Origin: Lactobacillus sp. ESL0679
GTDB taxonomy: Bacteria > Bacillota > Bacilli > Lactobacillales > Lactobacillaceae
Length of the DNA stretch: 64,000 bases
Direction: 5' to 3'
NCBI RefSeq assembly: GCF_029433515.1
Contig: NZ_JAQTIG010000001.1
Location: 372,001-436,000 of the forward strand
Below the pieces are notes generated by a model. It did not search any database and was not told where the DNA came from. It was given only the letters and a program-made list of their open reading frames with translations. This document shows positions 1 through 8,135 of the stretch, piece by piece; position 1 is the stretch's first letter; every line of letters begins with the position of its first letter. The translations under genes and the position numbers were made by a program.

Positions 1-727
1 TAAGAAGCAGCAGAAGAGCGAGCCGATCTTAACTAAGAGCCAGGTCATTAACGCCTCACAAAAGATATTCAAAAGTGGGCAGGTTAAGCAAACCGTTACC
101 TTGGGTAATGACACTACTAAACAAATTGTCATCACCAATGCGGCCTTTGGCGGCAAGCCAACTGTCTTCCACGTCAATTACCAAACACAGGCTAAGGGTA
201 AAACCCAAACTTCTGAGCAGTGGGCCGACAACATGAACCACCTCTATCTTAATGGTCAAAGTGCCTGGTACAAAGCTGACCTTGCTAAAATCACGGGCCA
301 CTCGTACGCAGATTTAGTTGACGCTGTCTTTAACAACGCCATGTTAATGAGCCCACCAGCTGCCTTAACCAAGGCTTACAAGATGACGCGCAAAGGTAAC
401 ACTTACAAGCTGACCGCGACAATTAATGACACTAAAATCATGCAAAAAGCCGTTGAGCCAATTTTTACAACCAATACTCAAAGCCCACAGCAGTTAAAGG
501 TCTATCGTAAACTTGAAAAAGCCGGCAAATTCCAAGATATGACTGTTACGCTAGTTGTTAAAAATCGCAAGTTATACTCTTTCAACTACCTTGTTAACAT
601 CAGCTTAGGCAAGGCAATGAAGCTCAGTGCTGGCCAAAGTTATGGCAACATGGGACGACAAGACTTCCTGAAATTGCCAAGCAATGCGTTAAATGCTAAA
701 CCATTACCGAAAAATAATAAGAAATAA
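1..727 (+). CDS. DUF6612-like secreted/lipoprotein family protein, 5' end outside window
   Basis: The reading frame is open from base 2, well before the first internal ATG at 101, so the gene enters from the left edge and only about its last 241 codons are seen. The protein is rich in Lys, Thr and Asn and predicted to be beta-rich. It resembles the next gene in pattern: both have a 'TSEQWADN/TSVEEWVDS' type stretch, a 'W..KADL/W.KDDM' stretch and a late 'V.VT..V.N.KL' strand. I read the pair as tandem paralogues of the DUF6612 type of exported cell-envelope lipoproteins. The function is unknown. The signal peptide cannot be checked because it lies outside the window. Confidence 0.6.
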   Translation, partial: KKQQKSEPILTKSQVINASQKIFKSGQVKQTVTLGNDTTKQIVITNAAFGGKPTVFHVNYQTQAKGKTQTSEQWADNMNHLYLNGQSAWYKADLAKITGHSYADLVDAVFNNAMLMSPPAALTKAYKMTRKGNTYKLTATINDTKIMQKAVEPIFTTNTQSPQQLKVYRKLEKAGKFQDMTVTLVVKNRKLYSFNYLVNISLGKAMKLSAGQSYGNMGRQDFLKLPSNALNAKPLPKNNKK

Positions 728-740
728 TATCAATTCATTC

Positions 741-772
741 AGACCACTTTTATCAGCAAAAGTGGTCTTTTT
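741..772 (+). terminator. Intrinsic terminator
   Basis: The stem AGACCACTTTT / AAAAGTGGTCT is followed by a T run, directly after the first gene. Confidence 0.85.
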
Positions 773-806
773 ATCGTGATTTTTATATCAAATTATAAAT
801 TAATTA

Positions 807-835
807 TTGTCTATCAGAATTTCAACCTGTATAAT
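807..835 (+). promoter_or_regulatory. Promoter of the second DUF6612-like gene
   Basis: TTGTCT at 807-812 and TATAAT at 830-835 are separated by 17 bases, about 70 bases upstream of the start codon at 904. Confidence 0.7.
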
Positions 836-903
836 GCACTTATACATATAGAATAGCGCTAACATGTAGTGCTATTAGGTAACAACATATATGAGGTGAA
901 ATT

Positions 904-1680
904 ATGAAATTCAAGAAAACTGTCATAACATTATTAGCCGCTATTGGCCTTGGTGCTCTTGGCACTACTGCAACACAACCTGTTGCCGCTAGCACAAGCA
1001 AGGCTGACGTCATTAAAGTAACTCAGCAAGATCTAGCCAAAGCTACCGATACTAAGGCAGCCATCAAGTTCGGTATTAAAACTGGTAAAAAGCAACTTAA
1101 ATTCAACGGCACAATGACAATGGGCAACAAGCCAATCGTTGTCCATATGGTTGCTAACAGTAAGCTTTTGCCAACCAGCGTAGAAGAATGGGTTGACAGT
1201 GGCACTGGCAAAGTTTACGTTCTAAGCGGTAAAACTTGGATTAAAGACGATATGTCTAAGGAAGACTTAGCTTCATTTACTGACACCACTCAAGCAGCTA
1301 CCAATCCTGCCTTTTATAAGAAGCTAGCTAAAAAAGCTAAGTTAACTCATTCTGGTGATGCTTATACTGTTAGTGGCAAGATTACCGATCAAAAATGGCT
1401 TTCTAAAATTATGCTTGATACAGCCAAGTCTACAAAGTTGTCCAAGAAAGAACAAAAATCTCTTAAAAAGCAACTGAAAAAGACGAAATTCAAGAACGTT
1501 AGTGTCAAGATGACAATAACTAACGATAAATTAACTGACTACAAGCTATCTGCTAAAGTTGGCTTGAGTAAGAAAATTTCCTTTACTTTCAGCATGGACA
1601 TGTCAGAATTTGGTCAACACAGTGATTTAGCTGTTCCAAGTGACATTGTTAGCTCTGCTACCCAAGCTCCTAAAGATTAA
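904..1680 (+). CDS. DUF6612-like secreted protein, paralogue of preceding gene
   Basis: A 258-residue exported protein. Lys residues at the N terminus and a hydrophobic stretch (about residues 6-25) are followed by an Ala-rich cleavage region near residue 29, so it is probably cleaved and secreted. No clear lipobox Cys is visible. The mature part is Lys/Thr-rich and has a family pattern similar to LppX/LprG-like folds. The start is supported by GAGGTG six bases upstream. The gene has its own promoter and terminator, so it is monocistronic. The function is unknown; the tandem duplication suggests an envelope role that benefits from two versions. Confidence 0.65.
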   Translation: MKFKKTVITLLAAIGLGALGTTATQPVAASTSKADVIKVTQQDLAKATDTKAAIKFGIKTGKKQLKFNGTMTMGNKPIVVHMVANSKLLPTSVEEWVDSGTGKVYVLSGKTWIKDDMSKEDLASFTDTTQAATNPAFYKKLAKKAKLTHSGDAYTVSGKITDQKWLSKIMLDTAKSTKLSKKEQKSLKKQLKKTKFKNVSVKMTITNDKLTDYKLSAKVGLSKKISFTFSMDMSEFGQHSDLAVPSDIVSSATQAPKD

Positions 1681-1685
1681 ATACT

Positions 1686-1715
1686 AAAAAGATGTCTTAA
1701 GTGACATCTTTTTTT
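1686..1715 (+). terminator. Intrinsic terminator
   Basis: AAAAAGATGTC / GACATCTTTTTTT stem right after the stop codon. Confidence 0.85.
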
Positions 1716-1781
1716 ATTGCCTAAATTGAATTATGTTAACATAAAGGTAATTAAAAACGTATTTTAGATGGAGGCTTATCT

Positions 1782-2744
1782 ATGAAATTAGGAATTGTCG
1801 TAATCGGCAAAATTGTCCACGACTTTTTAACAACAGCAAATAAAATTGCTAAATTGGAACTGGCTGCAATTTCAACGACTCAGCGCAGTCAGCAGGTTGC
1901 ACGCGATTTAGCTAAACAATATGGCATCAAGAAAGTCTTTGCCGATAATGACCAACTTTATCATGATGCCAATGTCGACACGGTTTATGTAGCTGTCCCT
2001 AACTCCTTGCATTACGAGGTAGTTAAAAAGGCACTTGAAGCTGGCAAAAACGTAATTTGTGAAAAACCATACATGGCAACAACCGCTCAGGCTCAGGAAC
2101 TCAAGCAAATTGCAGACGAACATCATGTAATTATCGTTGAGGCAATTACCAACATTCATTTGCCCAACTACAAGGCAATCAAGCGTATCTTGCCTAAGAT
2201 TGGACCAGTTCATATTGTTGCGCTCAATTACACCCAGTATTCAAGTCGCTATGACAACTTCCTAAAAGGTATCATTGAGCCAGTCTTTGATCCAGCAAAA
2301 GATGGCGGTACCTTGAAGGACCTAAATATTTATAACATTCACCTCGCCGTTGGCTTATTCGGCAAGCCCGACCACGTTCAATATTACCCAGTAATGCAGA
2401 AAAACATTGACACTTCCGGAATTTTGAACCTGACATACGCGGACAAACAGGCAACCTTGGTCGCAGCCAAGGACTGTTATACGACGCCGCGGTCATTCAT
2501 CGAGGGCGAAAAGGGTTCAATCTACTTCGATGGTTCAACTGGAGTGATTGACAACTTCACCATTGAGTTACGCACCGGTGAAACGAAGAAAGTTAATTTA
2601 AACGAATTCGATCATAGAATGGCCAGTGAATTTACTGATTTTGTCAATATTATTGACAATCACGACGTAGATACTGCCAACGAATTATACGACCACAGCA
2701 TGACCGTTATGGATGTGTTGGCTGCCGCCGTTAAGTCAGTTTAA
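1782..2744 (+). CDS. Gfo/Idh/MocA family NAD(P)-dependent oxidoreductase
   Basis: A 320-residue protein with an N-terminal Rossmann fold (1-120). It carries the family motif CEKP at residues 93-96, whose Lys is the usual catalytic residue of sugar or dihydrodiol dehydrogenases in this family. The C-terminal alpha/beta domain (about 125-320) would bind the substrate. The glycine motif at the start is atypical (GIVVIGKI instead of GxGxxA), so cofactor use may differ. GGAGG lies nine bases before the ATG. The gene stands alone between terminators. The substrate cannot be told from sequence. Confidence 0.85.
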   Translation: MKLGIVVIGKIVHDFLTTANKIAKLELAAISTTQRSQQVARDLAKQYGIKKVFADNDQLYHDANVDTVYVAVPNSLHYEVVKKALEAGKNVICEKPYMATTAQAQELKQIADEHHVIIVEAITNIHLPNYKAIKRILPKIGPVHIVALNYTQYSSRYDNFLKGIIEPVFDPAKDGGTLKDLNIYNIHLAVGLFGKPDHVQYYPVMQKNIDTSGILNLTYADKQATLVAAKDCYTTPRSFIEGEKGSIYFDGSTGVIDNFTIELRTGETKKVNLNEFDHRMASEFTDFVNIIDNHDVDTANELYDHSMTVMDVLAAAVKSV

Positions 2745-2753
2745 TAATCAAAT

Positions 2754-2793
2754 AAAGCTGCAGTTAACCACTAATGGGTTAACTGCAGCTTTT
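2754..2793. terminator. Bidirectional terminator between convergent genes
   Basis: A 16-pair perfect stem (AAAGCTGCAGTTAACC and its complement) is followed by T-rich DNA on both strands. It separates the oxidoreductase from the kinase on the other strand. Confidence 0.85.
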
Positions 2794-3643
2794 ATTTTGT
2801 CTTCGTTTGTGCGATTAAATATGCTAATGCTGGACTGATGTCCATCCCATAGCGTAGTTCTTCCTGCTTCTCAGTCTTATTAGCTGCAATTGCCAGATGT
2901 GTGGCAGTCACGGCTGTCTTAATGGCAGCAGGTAACGTCCACCCTAAATTAAGTAACCCGGCCAAACTAGCCGCAAACAAGTCACCGGCACCATAAAAAT
3001 GCCCTGCAGCATATTCCTGACCATAATAGTGCAGTTGCCCCTGCATTAACCAGCAGCAGCCGATCTGTTCACCACGGCGAACACCAGTTACTACCACTTG
3101 TAAATGATGCTTGCTTTGCCCCTCAACTGCCTTAATTGCCTGCACCAACTCTGCATCACTAGCCGTTGCGCGCAACTTATATTTAGTTCCAGATAAAAAA
3201 TTTAATTCAGTTAAGTTTGGCGTTGTCACGGTCGCAGTCGTTACTAGTTCCTTGACCGCCGCAATATCTGCTGGCACTAATTCGGGATAAAGTTCGCCGT
3301 CATCCCCCAACACCGGATCAACAACTACCTGCTTAAACTGACCCTTACGACATTCTTCAGCCAGCAATTTACAAGTTGTTCGACTACCAAGATACCCCGT
3401 TAATATTGTTGCAAAGTCCAGGTCAGTAATCTGCCGCCAATGTGTAAATACTTGTGGGATAAACGTTGTTAAATCAGCTATCTGCGGAGCGCCAAAGCCC
3501 TCAGTTTGCGTTGATAAAACCTGCGTCGGCAGACTGCCATACCTAATGCCCAATGCACTCATGACACTAATTGCCGTTGTCGTAGAAATGCCACCAATTG
3601 CCGAATAATCTTCTACGAGTAATAATTTCCGCTTTGTTTTCAT
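2792..3643 (-). CDS. pdxK: Pyridoxal/pyridoxamine kinase (PfkB/ribokinase superfamily)
   Basis: A 283-residue ATP-dependent kinase of the ribokinase fold that would phosphorylate B6 vitamers in the salvage route to pyridoxal phosphate. Visible motifs are a phosphate-binding DPVLGDDG (109-116), which matches the DPVxGDxG signature of PdxY/PdxK enzymes, TPNLTELNFL (141-150), and the ribokinase anion-hole motif GAGD (218-221). The Asp of that motif is the catalytic base. Length fits the family. It is a single gene. Assignment to pdxY rather than pdxK is uncertain. Confidence 0.8.
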   Translation of the reverse strand: MKTKRKLLLVEDYSAIGGISTTTAISVMSALGIRYGSLPTQVLSTQTEGFGAPQIADLTTFIPQVFTHWRQITDLDFATILTGYLGSRTTCKLLAEECRKGQFKQVVVDPVLGDDGELYPELVPADIAAVKELVTTATVTTPNLTELNFLSGTKYKLRATASDAELVQAIKAVEGQSKHHLQVVVTGVRRGEQIGCCWLMQGQLHYYGQEYAAGHFYGAGDLFAASLAGLLNLGWTLPAAIKTAVTATHLAIAANKTEKQEELRYGMDISPALAYLIAQTKTK

Positions 3644-3727
3644 ATTTTCACTTCATTCAGTAATTTAAATTTACTTACATTATAAACTCATGAGGCAACC
3701 ACTGCAGAACATTTTAAGACTAACGAA

Positions 3728-3768
3728 AAAATCACTTTAGGAATAAGCTAAACTCCTAAAGTGATTTT
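3728..3768. terminator. Terminator of the amidase gene
   Basis: AAAATCACTTTAGGA pairs with TCCTAAAGTGATTTT around an 11-base loop, just downstream of the amidase stop. Confidence 0.85.
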
Positions 3769-3770
3769 AT

Positions 3771-4913
3771 TTAATTAAAATTTGTGGCTTTCACAAATTC
3801 AGTAGTATTAATTTGGTAGTAGATCATGCCATTAATCACAACTTTGCCACCGTAAGTACGAACACGACTGCCGCGATGAAGCTTGACACCGTTCGTTCTC
3901 TTACCAGCCGTATCATAAACATAGGCATTATGACTCAGTTTTCGTGTCTTACCAATAATGTTGCTGGCAACGACATATTCGTCAGTACCAATTTGTAAGT
4001 ACTTTTTACCATTGATAGTTTTAGAATTACCGACCGTTACCTTAGTACCAGCAGTCTTCAAAGCTGCATTAGTGCACTCACCTTGTCCATTATAAGTATA
4101 GGCATCGTGCATCAAGGTCTGCTTGCCAGTTGGTGCTTGCGAAACTGTTGTTGCTGTATCAGCGGTTGTTCCATCGGTTGTGGAAGTATCAGTATCGGTC
4201 GCACTCACATCAGTGTCAGCACCCTGCAAGTTGTAGTAATACTTGATTAAGGAGTAAAACTTGCTCATCGAGTAGCCCCACTTGCTAAAGTAGCCGTCGG
4301 GATCCGTATGATTGGTGCCGCCTAAATATTTAGAAACAGCATGGTGCGACCAGATTGTCCCTTTACCGCTGTTAACTGCATTACTTGGCGTTAAATCATA
4401 GCGGTGCAAAATCTTGGCTGCATAAATCGCATCGTTGTTCACACTCTTAGCAAAGTTATCCCGCGTGTTTTCCTCAGCTAATTCAATCTGGAAAAAGCGG
4501 TTGTTGGCAACTGCACCGGCACCCCAAACACCGTACTTAGGGGTCATCATCTGAATAACTTGCTTGTGATCAACAAAGGCGTGAACATAAGCGTACATCT
4601 TCATCCATTCACGGTTGAAGTAAATGGCTTCGTTATAAGCAGTCGCGTTAGGCGTTGCTGTCTCGTGGATAACTATCCCTTCAGGCTTACCGTAGCGATA
4701 CTTAATCTTATTACCGTCAGCATAAAATTTATTATACTTAATCCCCTCTGTCTGGAGCAATTTGTATAGGTAGGTCACACCCACATAATCGTTCTCTTTC
4801 GCAAGCGAATTAATCGAGGCAGCCTCCGTTGTCTCACTTTGACTCATTCCAAAAACAGGCGCAACTAAACCTACTCCGATAGCAATAGTAGTTATTAGTT
4901 TCTTTATCTTCAT
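3771..4913 (-). CDS. Secreted N-acetylmuramoyl-L-alanine amidase with SLAP domains
   Basis: 380 residues. A signal peptide (1-32, ending AAS) is followed by an Amidase_2/PGRP-like domain (about 75-225). Its zinc ligands are visible as IVIHETA (His83), SHH (190-191) and NHTDP (His202, Asp204). It should cleave the lactyl-amide bond of peptidoglycan. A Thr/Asp linker (230-262) leads to two SLAP domains (about 263-380; N.K..NGKKYLQIG and related repeats), which bind wall polymers non-covalently. It lies head to tail with a second SLAP hydrolase, 28 bases downstream of it, so they may be coexpressed. Role: wall turnover or cell separation. Confidence 0.88.
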   Translation of the reverse strand: MKIKKLITTIAIGVGLVAPVFGMSQSETTEAASINSLAKENDYVGVTYLYKLLQTEGIKYNKFYADGNKIKYRYGKPEGIVIHETATPNATAYNEAIYFNREWMKMYAYVHAFVDHKQVIQMMTPKYGVWGAGAVANNRFFQIELAEENTRDNFAKSVNNDAIYAAKILHRYDLTPSNAVNSGKGTIWSHHAVSKYLGGTNHTDPDGYFSKWGYSMSKFYSLIKYYYNLQGADTDVSATDTDTSTTDGTTADTATTVSQAPTGKQTLMHDAYTYNGQGECTNAALKTAGTKVTVGNSKTINGKKYLQIGTDEYVVASNIIGKTRKLSHNAYVYDTAGKRTNGVKLHRGSRVRTYGGKVVINGMIYYQINTTEFVKATNFN

Positions 4914-4941
4914 CTAAAATTTCATTCCTTATTACTATGAT

Positions 4942-6162
4942 TTATTTAAAATTACCGGCTTTGACATATTGATGGATACCAATACGGTAATATTTTTGGC
5001 CAACAATCGTGTAGGTAGAACCGTAAGTAGCTACGGCTGTACCCTTCTTTTCTGTCGTTTCATTATCACGATTGCCATAATCATTGTAAACATAGGCATT
5101 ATGCTTCAAAATGCGCATTGTACCATCAATATTGCCGGCAGCAACATATTGATCGTCTCCGATCCGGTAATACTTCTTACCGTTGATCTTCTTGGTACCA
5201 TAAGTGGCAATGACCTTGCCTTCGCTACCCGCCTTAAGAGCTTTCATGCCCTTAACGCGAGTTAGTTTTGAAGTGTAAACATAAGCATTGTGCATCAAGG
5301 TCTTCTTAACCTTGGTTTCACCCTTAGGAGCTTGAGAAGCTGGCGGCAAAGCACTGCCGAGATTTAGACTGGCGCCATTAACCCAGCCTTTACCTGCAAT
5401 GTACATTCTCTTTTTACCGTTATAAAATGTGATGGTCTTAGTAACGGTAACGTTATCGCCCTTAGTAATTGAGTTGGTCTTTGCGGAAACCGAATGGTCT
5501 GTCGGCCAAGCATAAGTTGCACCGGACTTCTTAACCGTGTAGGCAGCACTAGCGTTAGAAATCTTAGGGTCATATTGCGTTAGGTTATAGGTTGTAATCT
5601 GACGGTTCAAAGTTGTGTTGTAATTAGGATCAGTGGCATAAGTTCCCGTCAGAGCCTTAGTGGCAGCGCCGTAACTAGCCGCATTCTCAAGCCAAGTACC
5701 CTGGTAGCGATCTGGCTGCCAGCTGACACCTTCACGCAGCTTCATTCCATTATCATCAAATGAACCTTGATAGCTTGAATATTTTCTAAATTTGGCAGTT
5801 TCATAATAGCTCTTGCCGTTCTTATCGACCTCGCGCGTCTTACTGCTGTAGACATCGCCTGTCCAGCTATCGTCGGCCTTCATCCCGAACAGGTTGTTGG
5901 CATTAACAGACAGCCCTGATTGGCCCCAGTTAGACTCAATGATTGCCTGCGCAATCATTACTGATGGGTACAAACCATACTTCTTAGCGACCTTCTTTGC
6001 TTGTGAAGCAGCAGTAGCTAAGAACGCACTTTGATTATCCGTAGCAGCCTTGACCTTCTCAGCCTTGGCTGGAGAAGTAGCAATTAAGTTGTTGGTAACT
6101 GGTATAACGGCTGACGATAATAAAGCCGCGGCAGCAAAACCAGTGATAAATTTATTTTTCAT
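4942..6162 (-). CDS. Secreted endo-beta-N-acetylglucosaminidase with SLAP domains
   Basis: 406 residues from the ATG at 6162, chosen because AAGGAGG precedes it and the protein then starts with a proper signal peptide (MKNKFITGFA). The frame is open 28 codons further up but without a ribosome site. A glucosaminidase (GH73-like) domain spans about 45-200; AIIESNWGQSGL (73-84) holds the likely catalytic Glu76. SH3/SLAP-type repeats follow, ending with two SLAP domains (about 285-406) very similar to those of the neighbouring amidase. It cleaves the glycan strand of peptidoglycan, probably for daughter-cell separation. Confidence 0.87.
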   Translation of the reverse strand: MKNKFITGFAAAALLSSAVIPVTNNLIATSPAKAEKVKAATDNQSAFLATAASQAKKVAKKYGLYPSVMIAQAIIESNWGQSGLSVNANNLFGMKADDSWTGDVYSSKTREVDKNGKSYYETAKFRKYSSYQGSFDDNGMKLREGVSWQPDRYQGTWLENAASYGAATKALTGTYATDPNYNTTLNRQITTYNLTQYDPKISNASAAYTVKKSGATYAWPTDHSVSAKTNSITKGDNVTVTKTITFYNGKKRMYIAGKGWVNGASLNLGSALPPASQAPKGETKVKKTLMHNAYVYTSKLTRVKGMKALKAGSEGKVIATYGTKKINGKKYYRIGDDQYVAAGNIDGTMRILKHNAYVYNDYGNRDNETTEKKGTAVATYGSTYTIVGQKYYRIGIHQYVKAGNFK

Positions 6163-6193
6163 AAAGTATGTGTCCTCCTTAATCGACATCTTT

Positions 6194-6222
6194 ATTGTAT
6201 CGGGCAAACCTCGACTAGACAA
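6194..6222 (-). promoter_or_regulatory. Promoter of the glucosaminidase gene
   Basis: On the minus strand, TTGTCT (6217-6222) and TACAAT (6194-6199) have a 17-base spacer, about 30 bases upstream of the start codon. Confidence 0.7.
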
Positions 6223-6270
6223 TAGTTTCCATTTAATTGTAGTCAAAAAGTAATATTGCCCGTCATTTTA

Positions 6271-6777
6271 TTACAAATTAGTAATCTGCACATCCAAAAC
6301 TTGACGCAGATGAGCCAATAATTGACGCTTAATCCGTTGCAACTGTACCCGCGTGACGCGCGCCTCTTGGGCTAACGCACTGATTGGTTCGCCAGCAATT
6401 AGATTGTGAAAAAATAACAGTTGTTCTAATTCTGACATCTGTGCAACTTCTCTTTCTAAAATCAGATAGTTGTCCCAGTTATTTATCATGCCCAAATCAT
6501 ATGCTTGTTCAAGTTCGGCCTGCCGCTCACTTGTCTTTTGTTCCTTGCGCAGCTGGTCAATCGTGTGCCAGATAATCTTGCGAAAGCTCCACCGATCAAC
6601 TTCTTCTGGCGATAAACTCCCAGGCTGATCTAACATTTGTGCGTAAACGCAAATTCCTTCTTGCAACAGGTCATCATAATTAGTATAGTCCTGTCTAACG
6701 TGGGCGGCTTTTAATGCGCCCCGAACTAATCTTTGATTCTCCCATGCGGCTATAAAAGCCTCTTTACTAATCTTCAT
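6271..6777 (-). CDS. Small sigma-70-like factor (ComX/SigH type)
   Basis: About 168 residues. It contains YDDLLQEGICVY, which matches the core-binding region 2 of sigma factors of the ComX/SigH type, then a region resembling 2.4, and a C-terminal helix-turn-helix (LAQEARVTRVQLQRIKRQL) like region 4. It has no region 1 or 3, so it is a compact alternative sigma. In lactobacilli such factors are suspected competence sigmas. The start is uncertain: ATGs at 6786 and 6777 are both possible, and GAGG sits too close to the first. The next gene upstream is ComK-like, which supports a regulatory role for both. Confidence 0.65.
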   Translation of the reverse strand: MKISKEAFIAAWENQRLVRGALKAAHVRQDYTNYDDLLQEGICVYAQMLDQPGSLSPEEVDRWSFRKIIWHTIDQLRKEQKTSERQAELEQAYDLGMINNWDNYLILEREVAQMSELEQLLFFHNLIAGEPISALAQEARVTRVQLQRIKRQLLAHLRQVLDVQITNL

Positions 6778-6806
6778 GTGTGACATTTCCTCGGTTTCGA
6801 TATTGT

Positions 6807-6820
6807 CACAAGCGCTTGTG
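6807..6820. promoter_or_regulatory. Perfect 14-base palindrome upstream of the sigma gene
   Basis: CACAAGCGCTTGTG lies about 30 bases upstream of the sigma-like start, where an operator would be. It does not fit the CcpA cre consensus. The binding protein is unknown. Confidence 0.4.
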
Positions 6821-6980
6821 CACTATTAGATTAGCAAGATTGAGCAATGATTAAAAAGCAGATGAAGTAAGCGATAACAATTGATAAATAAAGCATGCAA
6901 ATTATGAGAATTTACGTGACCTAAGAATAACTATCATCTAATCAGCTCTTACTTTTGGGTGAAAAAAGGCAGAAAAAAAG

Positions 6981-7002
6981 CACGAATTAGTTAATTCGTG
7001 CA
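6981..7002 (-). terminator. Terminator of the ComK-like gene
   Basis: GCACGAATTA / TAATTCGTGC stem with a T run on the minus strand, directly after the stop codon. Confidence 0.8.
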
Positions 7003-7008
7003 GTGCAA

Positions 7009-7848
7009 TTAAAACAATGTATTCGGCCGTCTACTCGAAAGATAGACAGTATGGTGGTCATCTTGAATTAATGGCTGCTCAAGGAGCTTGGCCAAACACT
7101 TACCATAGCGCGCATGACTCTTATCCAAGACAGCCTGATAAATATCCTTGAGAGACGATGTATTTAACGTTGGATGCGGATGAAAGTAGGCACGCTTATC
7201 AAGTAGTGACTTGCCCTGCGATCGCCGCACCTGCCAACCTAAAGAACACTCCAAGTGACTACTGCCAAGCTTGTACATGGCATGGTTGTAATACAAGCTG
7301 CTGTAGACCTGCGTACTGATATAACGCGTACAGTCTGTAAACGTAAAAGTGTACGTCATCCCTTGGCACGTCACCGTATTAAAGGCAATAGTTGACTTGC
7401 CAAGGGAACGAAAATTAGCCATGTGATGCAACGCCACCCAGTCAGTATCGCCTGTTGTGTAGCCATGCATCGAAAAATAGGCACGTTTGCCAGTCGCAAT
7501 CACATAATGTGATCTCTGGTTAAGCCAATTAGCAAACTCACGTTGAAACTCCAGCCCACCTAATAGGTTATTTTGTGTAAAAGCGTTAATCAACGACCGA
7601 CTGCTGCTGGTGCACAAAACAATCCCTTTTTGTAGGTCAAAAATCACACTTTTATACTTATTTAACAGCGGCTGTTTTTGAAATTGGTAAATGGCAAGAG
7701 TATTCTCGTTCACACGATATTTGGCATCATCCACCAGATACCCGCTTAATTCCGGCGATTGCACCTCCTTTTGCAACTTAGCCTTCGACCAGTTAAGGTA
7801 TTTCTTAGCAGTTGGTAAACACCAACCTTGATTTGTCGTTTCAGGCAA
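7009..7848 (-). CDS. ComK-like competence transcription factor
   Basis: About 279 residues. YRVNENTLAIY (near 50-60 of the longest frame) resembles the N-terminal motif of ComK (VNENTMAI-type). The central part has the ComK pattern of a gapped Ser/Cys stretch, 'GKRAYFSMHGYT' and 'DWVALHHMANFR', then beta strands that would bind DNA. It is longer than Bacillus ComK (about 190), with about 45 extra N-terminal residues and a longer tail. The start is odd: the ATG at 7863 overlaps the GGAGG site, and a TTG at 7848 lies eight bases after it, so I chose TTG. It sits beside the small sigma gene. Family assignment is by pattern only. Confidence 0.55.
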   Translation of the reverse strand: MPETTNQGWCLPTAKKYLNWSKAKLQKEVQSPELSGYLVDDAKYRVNENTLAIYQFQKQPLLNKYKSVIFDLQKGIVLCTSSSRSLINAFTQNNLLGGLEFQREFANWLNQRSHYVIATGKRAYFSMHGYTTGDTDWVALHHMANFRSLGKSTIAFNTVTCQGMTYTFTFTDCTRYISTQVYSSLYYNHAMYKLGSSHLECSLGWQVRRSQGKSLLDKRAYFHPHPTLNTSSLKDIYQAVLDKSHARYGKCLAKLLEQPLIQDDHHTVYLSSRRPNTLF

Positions 7849-7941
7849 ATTTCTGTCCTCCATAATAATATATTTTAGTATTTGTATACTTATATAAGTA
7901 TACTAAAAATGTTATCGCTTTCATAGAGCAAAATAAAAAAT

Positions 7942-8033
7942 AGCCAAAGTTTTTATGCTTTGGCTTATTAAGTCTCAATAAAAAGGGCTGTGCACTTTAT
8001 CCTGTTAATGATACCTTGTAGTATTCATTAACA
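7942..8033. repeat. Two hairpin-forming sequences in a gene-free stretch
   Basis: AGCCAAAG/CTTTGGCT (7942-7968) has a T-rich tail on the minus strand and looks like a terminator. CTGTTAATGA/TCATTAACAG (8001-8033) is a 10-pair perfect stem with further pairing inside and no T run. No gene is seen between 7864 and 8135. Confidence 0.45.
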
Positions 8034-8135
8034 GAAAATTCTTAAAGCAAAATATAGAAGCAATAACTCAAGAAAGATTAGAATTTAGTCACTATAATTC
8101 CCCACCAAAAAAGGCAGCGACCAAATCACTGCCTA

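Noticed and set aside
5364-5573. Extra minus-strand frame inside the glucosaminidase gene
   Set aside because: It is an out-of-phase shadow of a strongly supported gene with SLAP repeats.
6807-6820. Catabolite response element (cre)
   Set aside because: The palindrome contains AAGCGCTT, but the outer TG and CA positions of the cre consensus do not match.
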